Positions 50,458-59,500 of a DNA stretch of 64,000 nt are shown in pieces. A program made the translations under genes and the position numbers. Position 1 is the stretch's first letter. Each line of letters starts with the position of its first letter. The DNA is from Bacillota bacterium. Its GTDB lineage: Bacteria; Bacillota; Clostridia; Tissierellales; Peptoniphilaceae. Where the stretch lies: contig JAUNLQ010000001.1 in the NCBI GenBank assembly GCA_030532225.1, positions 62,001-126,000 on the forward strand, read 5' to 3'. The notes under the pieces are model-generated. The model ran no database searches. It was not told where the DNA came from and was given only the letters and a program-made list of their open reading frames with translations.

Positions 50458-51618
50458 TTATATTTCTCCTTCCCCTTGGTCCATTTTTCCTGGTATATAT
50501 TCTTTTTCTTCGATTTTTCCTTCCATTTGGAATTCCTTGTCTGCAACTTGGATCAAGGCTCTTTCACAGTTAACTACAAAGTCTTGGGCATTGGTTACTA
50601 TTGGTGTGAAGGCCATGTTTTCTCTAGCTGCAGCAATTTTGTTTACTACGTTTTCTGTAATGTCTACTGTGTACATATAAACTGGAGTTATAGATCCGTC
50701 TTCTCTTACCCTGTAACCTGAAGCCATGTTGGCAACAGATGAAGAGTGAAGCATAGTTGCAACAGTTATAATTAAGGTGGCCTTGTCTAGGTGTTCTTTT
50801 GTAGCTGAAAGTCCCTTGTCTGTATCTCCATAAACTTCTGGTAGAGGACCGTCATCACGAACTGATCCACATAGAACAAAAGGCACGTCCATGTCATTTA
50901 AGGTCTTGATTATTCCGTCTTTTACATTGCCATCTTCAATAAACTTTTTAATTGAGCCAGTTGTTCTAACTTCGTTTAAAAGGTCTAGGTGGTTGTAGTG
51001 GCCTAGAGGAACATTTTCTTGGGTGTAAATATTTTGGCCTAGGGCTGTATTTAAAAATCCACCTTCAAGGTCATGGGTGCACATGGCATTTCCCCCTAAT
51101 AGACAGTTAATGTAGCCATTTTCTGCTAACTTGTTCAGTGAGTTTCTAGTATCAAAGTCAAAGACTACTGAAGGTCCTAAAACCCAAACAATATAGCCTC
51201 CATTGTCCCTTTCGTGTTCCATTAGTTCAAAAAGTTGGTCGTATTTTTCTGAGAATGAAGACTCAACAGCCCAACCCTTTTGTTGGTAAACTGAATCTGG
51301 GAAGCCTTCCTTGTAAAGTAAGATCCCTTCAGATCCATTTCTTTCATGGCCTAGAACAACTTGGTCCCCAACTTCTAGGTCCCTAAGTTCAGTAACAACA
51401 ACGTCTCCATCTTTTACAACAGCAACACAGTTAATAGAGTTGTGTTTTGGTAGAATCCATTGGTCTCCTACTTTGTAATAAGTTGGCATGTGGCTAGTTA
51501 AATAGAAATCTTCAGGGGCTACCCCTTTTATTTCAACTGCCTCTGTTTTTACTGCTGGCATTTTAATGTACTTTTCTTCCTTGAAGTCTGGTCCTTCAAA
51601 AACAGGTAATTTAAACAT
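50458..51618 (-). CDS. Archaeal-type ornithine cyclodeaminase family protein (TIGR00300-like)
   Basis: The 386-residue protein keeps the family motifs: GGNAMCTHDLE near residue 185, the Leu-Gly of ALGQ, SVRDDGPLPEVY near residue 262, ATMLHSSS, and VDI in the tail. Known members convert ornithine to proline and ammonia with bound NAD+. This is the canonical copy of the tandem pair; the paralogue downstream overlaps tightly. It lies between the ClpB-like protein and carbamate kinase. Proline formation from ornithine would pull citrulline breakdown forward. The activity is inferred. Confidence 0.85.
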   Translation of the reverse strand: MFKLPVFEGPDFKEEKYIKMPAVKTEAVEIKGVAPEDFYLTSHMPTYYKVGDQWILPKHNSINCVAVVKDGDVVVTELRDLEVGDQVVLGHERNGSEGILLYKEGFPDSVYQQKGWAVESSFSEKYDQLFELMEHERDNGGYIVWVLGPSVVFDFDTRNSLNKLAENGYINCLLGGNAMCTHDLEGGFLNTALGQNIYTQENVPLGHYNHLDLLNEVRTTGSIKKFIEDGNVKDGIIKTLNDMDVPFVLCGSVRDDGPLPEVYGDTDKGLSATKEHLDKATLIITVATMLHSSSVANMASGYRVREDGSITPVYMYTVDITENVVNKIAAARENMAFTPIVTNAQDFVVNCERALIQVADKEFQMEGKIEEKEYIPGKMDQGEGEI

Positions 51619-51629
51619 TTTTCCTCCTC

Positions 51630-54149
51630 TTAATCTATTATTTTAACTTTTATTTGTCCATCTTCATAGTAGCCATAAACCTTAAGCAGGTCTTGATCTT
51701 GGCCCTCTATACATAGCATAGAAATTTCTGTTAGCAGCTGGTCTTCTATAATTCTATTGAGACTTTGGTCCTTGCCTTGGTCATCTAAGGCCCTTTGGGC
51801 CAAAGTTTCTACTAGGTCCTGGCTATAGGAAAAGTTTATATCTTCTTCTGCCAGGTCTTGGACTAATTTTCTTAGCTTTATATTTACTAGCTTTTCTTGG
51901 TCAGCCTTAGACAGTTTTTCCAAATAATAAACTAGGTCCTGGCTAGATAAAAATTCTCCAGGCAGGTAAGCATAAACTTCCTCTAAGGCCTGGTCCTTGT
52001 CTCCATTGATACTAATGGTAAAGACTAGGATGCTGTTAGTAAAGTCTGCCAGCTTGCCTTGGGAGTCTTTAATTTTTCCATTTTTTATAATGTTTACTAT
52101 GGTAGAAAAGATGTCCTTGTGGGCCCTGTCTATATTTTCAAAGACTACTACTGAATATGGATGGGTCCTAATATTTTCGCACAAGGCTCCTCCCATATCA
52201 AAGCCTACATAGCCTGGAGGGGCTCCTAAAAGCTTGGTTATAGAAGACTTGTCTGTAAATTCTCCCATGTCCATTTTTATTAAGGACTGGCTGCCATCAA
52301 AAATTTCTTGGGCAATTAAGTCTGAGAAATAGGACTTGCCTACTCCATCTGGCCCAATTAACAAAAAGGATCCTAAGGGCTTGGTCTTTTTCAGGACCTT
52401 GGCCTTAGACCTAATATAAGCATCTACTAGGCTGTCAACTAAGGGATCCATAGCCACAAGTTTGGCCTTTAGATCAGCCCTGAGTTTAGAAAAATATTCC
52501 ATGTCATAGGCTGTAGTCTTTTGGGGCATGCCTGACAGGGTTTCTACAGTTTCCCTTACCTGGTCAACTGTAACCTGGTTGTCTATTTTATAAAAGGGTC
52601 CCCTAGCTTCTTCAGACCTTAGACTTTTTTCAAAGGCTTCTTTTTCTTGAATAAACTGGTCTAGCTTGTCATAGTCTTCCTTGGCCTTGGCTTCAGAAAT
52701 CTGTCTTTCTAAGTCGTCTAAGGAAGTTCTTAGCCTTATTATATTGCCCTGCCTTTCTTTTTCTAGGTAGAAGTTGCCAAGTTTTTCTTGATAGACCTTT
52801 TTCTTTTCATCAATTAGCTTCATTAAATCTTCTAATCTATGAGCCGTCTTATTGTTGTCTTCTAGTTTTAAAAGAGCCTTTTCAGTTTCTAGCTGGGAGA
52901 TTTCCCTTTTTAAGTGGTCAATTTCAACAGGAATCTGGTCTCCATACATACGAAGAAGGGCAGCAGATTCATCTATAATATCTACACACACATCAGGAAA
53001 TTTTCTCTGAGGCAGGTAGCGTTTTGAAAGTTTTACTGTTTCAACTAGGGCCTGGTCAGTAATTGTAACCTTGTGATGGGCCTCATACTTGGACTTAATG
53101 CCTCTTAAAATAGACAGGGTTGTTTCTTCTCCAGGTTCTTCTATGAGAATTTTTTGGAACCTTCTGTCTAAGGCAGAGTCCTTTTCTATATATTTTTTAT
53201 ACTCGTCTAAGGTTGTGGCTCCTATAGTTAGGATTTCTCCCCTAGCCAGCATTGGTTTTAAAATATTAGCTGTGTCCATGGTCCCTGATGAAGACCCTGA
53301 ACCGATAATGTTGTGGATTTCGTCTATAAAGAGAATAATCTTGCCATTAGAGTCTTTGATTATATCTAAGACGTCTTGGAGTCTTTCTTCAAAGTCTCCC
53401 CTGTACTTGGCTCCAGCAACTAGAGAAGTCATATCTAAGGCAAAGACTATCTTGTCTTGCAAAATGTCAGGTAGATCCTTTTTCACAATCCTTTGGACCA
53501 AACCTTCTACAATGGCAGTCTTGCCAACGCCAGCTTCTCCAATGAGAATTGGGTTGTTCTTCAGCCTTCTTGACAAGACCCTAATCAAGGATGTTAGCTC
53601 CTTGTCCCTGCCTATAACTGGGTCCAGTTTCCCGTCTATAGCCTCTTGGGTTAGATTTCTGCCGTATTTGTCCAAGGTCTTTAGAGCCTCTACTGAAACT
53701 CCATCGATTAAGTCCTGGTTGTAACGGTCCATTAAGGCTCCTTGAAAGCTGTCAAAGGTCAGACCATACTTGGCTGCCAAATTTGCAGCCAGGTCGTCTC
53801 CCTTCAAGATCGCCAAGAGCATATGGTTAGTAGAAACCTTAGAGTCGTACATGGTCCTAGAAATTTCTTGGGCACTTAAAAGCATTCTTTGGTAGGACTT
53901 GGACAGGTAAAGTTTAGTCACTCCCTTAGGAGATTTTAGTCTTTCCAAGGCTCTGTCAATGTCGTCTACTAAAAGCTTTAGAGGTAGACCCATGGACCTT
54001 AAAAGACCATGAAGCTTAGAAGTTTCATTTGCCAAGATACAGGATAAAATATGCAGATTTGTAAGTTCTAGATTTTCATTTTTTATAGCCAGGTCTTGGG
54101 CTTCTTTTATTAGCTCCATAGTGGCCTGAGTATAAGCTATCCTTTCCAT
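51630..54149 (-). CDS. ClpB-like AAA+ protein with degenerate second ATPase domain
   Basis: The 839-residue protein has a Clp N-terminal domain (1-145), D1 with Walker A GEAGVGKT (204-211), Walker B FIDE and arginine finger DRR (328-330), and a coiled-coil middle domain (about 400-520). D2 keeps Walker A GPDGVGKS (599-606) and pore loop GYVG. But the Walker B reads VVVFEN (667-672) where VLLLDE is expected, the arginine-finger position in EFLSSQD is Ser, and the sensor-2 Arg (GAR) is replaced (GKD, 792-794). D2 probably binds but does not hydrolyse ATP. It lies inside the ornithine block, 10 bp from its neighbours on either side. Confidence 0.9.
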   Translation of the reverse strand: MERIAYTQATMELIKEAQDLAIKNENLELTNLHILSCILANETSKLHGLLRSMGLPLKLLVDDIDRALERLKSPKGVTKLYLSKSYQRMLLSAQEISRTMYDSKVSTNHMLLAILKGDDLAANLAAKYGLTFDSFQGALMDRYNQDLIDGVSVEALKTLDKYGRNLTQEAIDGKLDPVIGRDKELTSLIRVLSRRLKNNPILIGEAGVGKTAIVEGLVQRIVKKDLPDILQDKIVFALDMTSLVAGAKYRGDFEERLQDVLDIIKDSNGKIILFIDEIHNIIGSGSSSGTMDTANILKPMLARGEILTIGATTLDEYKKYIEKDSALDRRFQKILIEEPGEETTLSILRGIKSKYEAHHKVTITDQALVETVKLSKRYLPQRKFPDVCVDIIDESAALLRMYGDQIPVEIDHLKREISQLETEKALLKLEDNNKTAHRLEDLMKLIDEKKKVYQEKLGNFYLEKERQGNIIRLRTSLDDLERQISEAKAKEDYDKLDQFIQEKEAFEKSLRSEEARGPFYKIDNQVTVDQVRETVETLSGMPQKTTAYDMEYFSKLRADLKAKLVAMDPLVDSLVDAYIRSKAKVLKKTKPLGSFLLIGPDGVGKSYFSDLIAQEIFDGSQSLIKMDMGEFTDKSSITKLLGAPPGYVGFDMGGALCENIRTHPYSVVVFENIDRAHKDIFSTIVNIIKNGKIKDSQGKLADFTNSILVFTISINGDKDQALEEVYAYLPGEFLSSQDLVYYLEKLSKADQEKLVNIKLRKLVQDLAEEDINFSYSQDLVETLAQRALDDQGKDQSLNRIIEDQLLTEISMLCIEGQDQDLLKVYGYYEDGQIKVKIID

Positions 54150-54158
54150 GGTCCTCCT

Positions 54159-55313
54159 TTATGCTAATAACATATAAATAAAGTGGGCTGCTATTCCTCC
54201 ACAAAGTCCACCAATAGTGTGGGAGAAAATAGCCTTGCCTGTCATTTCTTTAGTATCTAAGGCATCCATCATTGCAATATGAGTAGATAGATAGCCTGAC
54301 CAACACATACAAATTGAAGTAAAAACTGCAATGTCATTGCCATAGGCCTTGCCAGCTCCTACTAAGTCAGTAACCATGGCTATGGCTGCACCAGAAGAGC
54401 CAAGGGCAGTAATAGGAACTGCCACAGCTTCTGGTGAGCTAAAGCCAAATAGTGGTTTTATAATAAAGTTTATTTTTTCTCCTAAAAGAGGTAAAAGTCC
54501 AATGCCTTGGTTGGCAGAGCCGTCATAAAGGCCGTCAGGACCAGGTCCATTAGTAAGCATAAGAACTAGGGTACAAATCAAAAGTACACCTGGAATAATG
54601 GACATGCCCATATCTACTCCAACCTTGCCTCCATCTAAAAGGGACTGAATAAATCTTCCGCCCCCAGAGCCTTCTCTAACAACTCTCATACCTTCTGGAA
54701 CAATGTCCTTGCCAGTAACCTCTACCATTTCCACATCTCCATAGTAGGCCTTAGTAGATCTAATCATTAACCTTACAGACACAATAGAACCAACAATGGC
54801 TCCTAAAAGGCCAACTAAGGCAGCCTTTGGTGCATCTGCAAGAGGTAGACCAACCATAGTAGTAGTAACTATAAGTCCCATACCAAAAGATGTTCCCAGG
54901 TTAGTAAGGGCTGGAAGTTGGTATTTCTTAAAATACCTTCTGAAGTTTGAGTCATGAGCTAGGGCTAAAATCGATGGGTTGTCAGACATAAAACAATTTA
55001 AAATCCCCAAAGATGCTGCTCCTGGCAGGTCATAAATTGGTTTCATAACAACAGAAAGACCCTTGTTAATAAAGGCAATAACTCCAAATTCTGAAAACAA
55101 ACCTGAAATCCCACCTGCAATAACACAAACTGCCATTAAATAAAAACATACATCAATTAAAAGTTTATAGGCTGTTAACATCATGGTGTTAAGCATATTG
55201 GCTCCACCCATAATAGAGCCTACATAAATAAAAAATCCTAAAAATAGGCCTAGGAAAATAAAGACCTCTGGTCCTACTTCCTTTTTATAAGAAACTTTTT
55301 CTCTGTTATCCAT
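54159..55313 (-). CDS. YjiH-family membrane protein with nucleoside-recognition (Gate) domain
   Basis: The 384-residue protein has about nine membrane segments and two Gate-type regions: FSEFGVIAFINKGLSVVMKP (shown in part) near residue 75, and FGFSSPEAVAVPITALGSSGA near residue 290. It matches YjiH/Spm-type Gate proteins, which are proposed transporters of nucleosides or other small solutes. Its position between a Na+-amino-acid symporter and a ClpB-like gene suggests export or import of a pathway metabolite such as citrulline, ornithine or proline. This is inference only. Confidence 0.8.
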   Translation of the reverse strand: MDNREKVSYKKEVGPEVFIFLGLFLGFFIYVGSIMGGANMLNTMMLTAYKLLIDVCFYLMAVCVIAGGISGLFSEFGVIAFINKGLSVVMKPIYDLPGAASLGILNCFMSDNPSILALAHDSNFRRYFKKYQLPALTNLGTSFGMGLIVTTTMVGLPLADAPKAALVGLLGAIVGSIVSVRLMIRSTKAYYGDVEMVEVTGKDIVPEGMRVVREGSGGGRFIQSLLDGGKVGVDMGMSIIPGVLLICTLVLMLTNGPGPDGLYDGSANQGIGLLPLLGEKINFIIKPLFGFSSPEAVAVPITALGSSGAAIAMVTDLVGAGKAYGNDIAVFTSICMCWSGYLSTHIAMMDALDTKEMTGKAIFSHTIGGLCGGIAAHFIYMLLA

Positions 55314-55339
55314 CCTTAAGGAATCCTCTTTCTAAAAAA

Positions 55340-56707
55340 TTATTTTTCTTTTGCTCCTGGATAGTATTTTGGATTCTTAAAGAAATCGTCAGTAATTTCA
55401 GTAAGTTGTCCACTAAGCATAATCATACCAACCATGTTAACAAAAACTACAAGACCTAAAGTAAAGTCTAAGAATACACCAGCATTTTTAAATGACACAA
55501 AGCCACCTAAAATTACCATGGCACAAGCAATAAATCTTACAACTTTTCCTACAAAAGTACCGAATAAGTATTCACCTTGTTTTTCAGCATAGAATACAAT
55601 CACTATAATAGTAGAAAGTACAAATAGGAATAAACAAAGGGCAATTACAGCAGTTCCCACTTGGCCAAAGGTGCTATTAAAAGCTCTTTCAACAGCTACA
55701 TCAATATTTTCTGGATTGTTATGTTGACCAGTAACAAGTACAAGCAAAACAGAAATTGTACAAACAATTAAAGTATCAGCAACAACTTCGAAAACTCCCC
55801 ACATACCTTGTCTAGCAGGGTGGTCAGTAATAGCAGTAGCATGGGCATAAGGTGCAGAACCCATACCAGCTTCATTAGAATAACATCCCCTAGCTGCTCC
55901 AGCCTTAACCATAGCTAAGAAAGCACCACCAGCAGTACCACCAGCAATAGCTTGAGGGCTGAAAGCTGACTTAAATATAAGAGCAAGGGCTCCTGGTAGT
56001 TGGCCAATATTCATTATAATAATGATAAGACCCATAAAAATATAAATACCAGCCATTATTGGAACCATTTTTTCTGTAACAGAAGCTATTCTCTTAATTC
56101 CGCCATAGGCTACAAGTACAACTAAAACTGCAATGACAATAGCTGAAACAAGTCTAGAAAAACCAAGGTTTTCAAGTGGACCAGCAGCTGAAATTGTTTG
56201 AAGGGTAATTGAAGGTAAGATTTCGATCATAAAGAAGAAAGAAACTAAAAAGCCCATTACCTTACCAAGACTTCCACCAATACCATTTTTGAAAGTATAG
56301 GCAGGTCCACCAATGTATTCTCCATCAGAGTTCTTGCCACGATACTTAATACCAAGAATGATTTCAGCAAACTTAGTACCAGAACCTATAATCGCAACAA
56401 CCCACATCCAGAAAATAGCGCCAGGACCAGCTACAAATATAATAGATGGAGCAACAACAATATTAGCTGCACCAATAGAAGAAGCTAGGGCTGCAGAAGC
56501 TGCTGCAAAAGGACTTACAGACCCTTCACCACCAACATCTGATGAGAACATCTTACCAAAAGTTTGTTTAGCAATAAATGGAAACTTAGTAATTTGGATC
56601 CATCTAATTCTAACACCAATAATAATACCTCCACCAACTAAGGCTATAAGAATTGGCCAAGACCAAAACCAATTAGTTAGTTTAACAATAACGTCGATAA
56701 TCGCCAT
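55340..56707 (-). CDS. Sodium:alanine/glycine symporter family (AGCS) transporter
   Basis: The 455-residue protein has about eleven membrane segments and AGCS signatures: GGEGSVSPFAAASAALASSIG near residue 60-80 and AARGCYSNEAGMGSAPYAHA near residue 275. The family imports small neutral amino acids with sodium or protons. It is first in the block AGCS-YjiH-ClpB-two OCD homologues-carbamate kinase, so a pathway substrate, for example citrulline or alanine, is likely. OTC has its own terminator upstream. Start: ATG after AAGGAG. Confidence 0.92.
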   Translation of the reverse strand: MAIIDVIVKLTNWFWSWPILIALVGGGIIIGVRIRWIQITKFPFIAKQTFGKMFSSDVGGEGSVSPFAAASAALASSIGAANIVVAPSIIFVAGPGAIFWMWVVAIIGSGTKFAEIILGIKYRGKNSDGEYIGGPAYTFKNGIGGSLGKVMGFLVSFFFMIEILPSITLQTISAAGPLENLGFSRLVSAIVIAVLVVLVAYGGIKRIASVTEKMVPIMAGIYIFMGLIIIIMNIGQLPGALALIFKSAFSPQAIAGGTAGGAFLAMVKAGAARGCYSNEAGMGSAPYAHATAITDHPARQGMWGVFEVVADTLIVCTISVLLVLVTGQHNNPENIDVAVERAFNSTFGQVGTAVIALCLFLFVLSTIIVIVFYAEKQGEYLFGTFVGKVVRFIACAMVILGGFVSFKNAGVFLDFTLGLVVFVNMVGMIMLSGQLTEITDDFFKNPKYYPGAKEK

Positions 56708-56851
56708 AATATGTCTCCTTAAAAAATGCGTCTATGTAGTTATTTATCTAGTCTCTCCTAGAAGCAATAACTATAGGCTATCTTGTTATAATCGTACAAT
56801 TAAAACTATTTTAGTATTATCTTGTTAATTTAATTTTTCTTAAAGTTATTT

Positions 56852-56887
56852 AAAAATAGCCGAAACGCCTGGGAAGACGTCTCAGCT
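56852..56887 (-). terminator. Rho-independent terminator after ornithine carbamoyltransferase
   Basis: Minus-strand 12-bp stem with three G-U pairs (begins AGCTGAGACG, ends CGTTTCGGCT), six-base loop and T tail ATTTTTAAA. It separates arcB from the AGCS-led block. Confidence 0.65.
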
Positions 56888-56911
56888 TTATAAAATTTTC
56901 TCTAGCTTAAC

Positions 56912-57904
56912 TTAGAATAAAGTTGCGTACATAACAGCCTTGATAGTGTGCATTCTGTTTTCAGCTTCATCAAAAACTTTTGATTGTCTAGATTCAAAAA
57001 CTTCATCAGTAACTTCAAGACCAACTAAACCAAATTCTTTTGCAATATCTTGGCCAACAGTAGTTTTGTCATCGTGGAAAGATGGTAGACAGTGTAAGAA
57101 AATAGCTTGTTCGTCAGCTTTTTTCATAACGTCAGCATTTACTTGGTAGTCTTTTAATAGCTTAATTCTTTCAGCCCAGATTTCTTTTGGTTCGCCCATA
57201 GAAACCCAAATGTCAGTATAAATTATGTTAGCACCTTTAACAGCTTCGTCTACATTGTCAGTAACTTTTACAGTTGAGAAGTTTTCAGCTGCAATTTCAG
57301 AAGCTACTTTAACGATTTCTGGATCAGTTTGTAGCTCTTTTGGAGCACAAGCTGTGTAGTTTACGCCCATTTTTGCACAAGCAACCATTAGAGAGTTAGC
57401 CATGTTGTTTCTAGCATCTCCCATATAAACGAAGTTTAGGCCCTTTAAATAACCAAAGTGCTCTTCAATAGTAAGTAGGTCAGCTAGCATTTGAGTTGGG
57501 TGCCATTCGTCAGTAAGACCATTCCATACTGGAACTCCAGCATATTTAGCTAATTCTTCAACAGTAGTTTGTTTGAAACCTCTGTATTCAATACCATCAA
57601 ACATTCTGCCTAGAACTCTAGCTGTGTCAGCAATAGATTCTTTGTGGCCCATTTGAGAACCAGTTGGGTCTAAGTAAGTAACGCCCATGCCTAGGTCCTT
57701 GGCTCCAACTTCAAAAGCACATCTAGTTCTTGTAGAAGTTTTTTCAAAAATTAAAGCAACATTTTTGCCTTCAAGGTATCTGTGTGGAACTCCTGCTCTT
57801 TTCATGTCTTTGAAGTTTTTAGATAGGTCTAAAAGGTATCTAATTTCTTCACTTGAAAAATCTAATAATTTTAGAAAATGTTGTCCTCTTAAATTTAAGC
57901 TCAT
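56912..57904 (-). CDS. arcB: Catabolic ornithine carbamoyltransferase
   Basis: The 330-residue protein has all OTC motifs: carbamoyl-phosphate-binding STRTR near residue 56, DEWHPTQML near residue 132, SMGEP, and the ornithine-site HCLPSF near residue 270. The tail ([16 protein letters not shown]) is of ArcB type. In catabolism it phosphorolyses citrulline to ornithine and carbamoyl phosphate. It is divergent from the AraC-type regulator and precedes the AGCS block. Arg codons I checked are AGA, as in hutH, which fits strong expression. Anabolic use cannot be excluded. Confidence 0.94.
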   Translation of the reverse strand: MSLNLRGQHFLKLLDFSSEEIRYLLDLSKNFKDMKRAGVPHRYLEGKNVALIFEKTSTRTRCAFEVGAKDLGMGVTYLDPTGSQMGHKESIADTARVLGRMFDGIEYRGFKQTTVEELAKYAGVPVWNGLTDEWHPTQMLADLLTIEEHFGYLKGLNFVYMGDARNNMANSLMVACAKMGVNYTACAPKELQTDPEIVKVASEIAAENFSTVKVTDNVDEAVKGANIIYTDIWVSMGEPKEIWAERIKLLKDYQVNADVMKKADEQAIFLHCLPSFHDDKTTVGQDIAKEFGLVGLEVTDEVFESRQSKVFDEAENRMHTIKAVMYATLF

Positions 57905-57943
57905 TATAATATCTCCTTCTTATAAATTTTTAACAAGATAAAC

Positions 57944-57964
57944 TAACACATTTATATTAACACA
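57944..57964. promoter_or_regulatory. Direct repeat in the arcB-araC intergenic region (candidate AraC site)
   Basis: TAACACA occurs at 57944-57950 and 57958-57964, a 14-bp period, in the 190-bp gap between arcB and the AraC-type gene. Tandem half-sites suit AraC-family dimers. Confidence 0.35.
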
Positions 57965-58024
57965 AACCTTTTCCCAAGAATGGACAAAAACGCTCAGAAA
58001 ATTTGTATTTAATTCAATTACTCT

Positions 58025-58052
58025 TTGCTTTTTTCTTTTTCTTACATATAAT
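58025..58052 (+). promoter_or_regulatory. Promoter of the AraC-type regulator
   Basis: TTGCTT (58025-58030) and perfect TATAAT (58047-58052) with a 16-bp spacer, 42 bp before the start codon. Confidence 0.5.
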
Positions 58053-58094
58053 ATAAGTTAATATGAAGAAATCTTAAGAGAAGGGGTCTGTTTT

Positions 58095-59351
58095 ATGACT
58101 TTAAAGAAAGTAGAAATCCAAAATCCCTATAGGGCTAAATTAAGTGAAAACGATTTAATAACCCTAGACCTACAAACTGACTTTGCCCCAACTAAGCCAC
58201 TTTTACACGAAGAGTCTAGGTTTTTGTATGTACTTTCAGGTCAAGCCAAAATAAAAATCCAAAACAAGGTCTACACCATGGAAGAAGGGGTCCTTATGGC
58301 CTTAAATCCCTGGCAAATTTCAGAAATAATTGAAGTTACAGACCATGTCTCCTACTATCTTTTGATTTATAAATACGAACTATTTAATTACCAAATAAAA
58401 AACCACATAAACTTAAACAGTGAAGAATTTCCCTTTTTAGAAACTCTTTACAAAACTAACAGCATCCTTGTCCCTAGGTCCTTAAGAGACCAAATCCTAA
58501 ATATTTTCATCAGCCTTAGAGACGAAGTTGGCCTTTGTTCCCTAGATGTAAATACTAACAAAAAGTCCTTTTCAGATATTTTTGTTTTCTCTAAGATCTC
58601 AGAGCTTTTAGTTTATTTTTTAAGGCTGGCTGAAAGAACAAGTGAAGACCTAAAGGACAATGAGTTTTTTTCAGAACAGATTTTTTCTTATATGTTTTTA
58701 AACCTAAAAGAAGATCTGTCCTTAAATAAGTTGGCCAAAATATTTTATATGTCAGAGTCTGCTATTTCCAACTATATAAAATCCATTACTGGCATGGGTT
58801 ATTATGAACTGATCCAAAGTATGAAGATTTTGAAAATAGAATTTCTCTTAGTCTATACAAACTTGACCCTAGAAGAAATAGCCTCTCTCTTAAATTTTTC
58901 AGACGGAGCCCAGCTGTCTAAAGTCTTCCAAAGCCATACAGGCATCCAGGCCAACAAGTACAGAAGGGCCAACCAGGCCTACGCCAAGTTTTTGACTACA
59001 AAATTAGACCAAAGATCAGTAAAAATCTTAGAATATATATATGACAACTACGAAGAAGACCTGGAAATCTTACAAGTGGCCCAGCTATTTGACACCAGCC
59101 CAAAAAATATAAACAGAGTTTTAAAATACTATGTAGAAGAAAACTTTTCCAGTCTCCTATCTACCCTAAGAATAAAAAAATCCTGTGAACTTCTAGTCCA
59201 AACAGACCATCCAATAGCAGAAATATCCATGATGGTAGGCTTTAATAGCCAAAAAACATTTCTTAGAAACTTCCAAAGACAAATCGGAATGACACCATCA
59301 GAATTTAGAAAACTAAACCAAGGCCAAAACCAGGCTAAAAAAAATAACTAG
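58095..59351 (+). CDS. AraC-family transcriptional regulator with two HTH modules
   Basis: The 418-residue protein has a cupin-like sensing domain (about 1-190), then two AraC-type DNA-binding regions. The first lies at about 200-292, containing LSLNKLAKIFYMSESAISNYI and LTLEEIASLLNFSDG. The second lies at about 308-408, containing EILQVAQLFDTSPKNINRVLK and PIAEISMMVGFNSQKTFLRNF. Most AraC proteins have only one. Divergent placement next to arcB makes it the likely regulator of ornithine/citrulline use. The start lies after AGAGAAGGGG. A terminator overlaps its stop codon. Confidence 0.88.
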   Translation: MTLKKVEIQNPYRAKLSENDLITLDLQTDFAPTKPLLHEESRFLYVLSGQAKIKIQNKVYTMEEGVLMALNPWQISEIIEVTDHVSYYLLIYKYELFNYQIKNHINLNSEEFPFLETLYKTNSILVPRSLRDQILNIFISLRDEVGLCSLDVNTNKKSFSDIFVFSKISELLVYFLRLAERTSEDLKDNEFFSEQIFSYMFLNLKEDLSLNKLAKIFYMSESAISNYIKSITGMGYYELIQSMKILKIEFLLVYTNLTLEEIASLLNFSDGAQLSKVFQSHTGIQANKYRRANQAYAKFLTTKLDQRSVKILEYIYDNYEEDLEILQVAQLFDTSPKNINRVLKYYVEENFSSLLSTLRIKKSCELLVQTDHPIAEISMMVGFNSQKTFLRNFQRQIGMTPSEFRKLNQGQNQAKKNN

Positions 59352-59378
59352 GACCAAAAAAGTGGCCCTAGTTTTTTC
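59346..59378 (+). terminator. Rho-independent terminator after the AraC-type gene
   Basis: Stem AACTAGG-CC / GG-CCTAGTT with one mismatch, 8-base loop and six T. It marks the left limit of the noncoding repeat region. Confidence 0.75.
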
Positions 59379-59500
59379 TTGGAAAAATAAAAATTCCCTA
59401 GAAAACGGCGATAGCAAAATGGCGACAGCCATTAATTACGAAGAAGTATGGTTTAGTACTGAAGAAGAACTGAGTACAGAAAAAATTGTCGACTGTCATA

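Noticed and set aside
52000..53724. Plus-strand open frames antisense to the ClpB-like gene (for example 53089-53724)
   Set aside because: Shadows of codon bias on the opposite strand; no ribosome sites and no family-like sequence.
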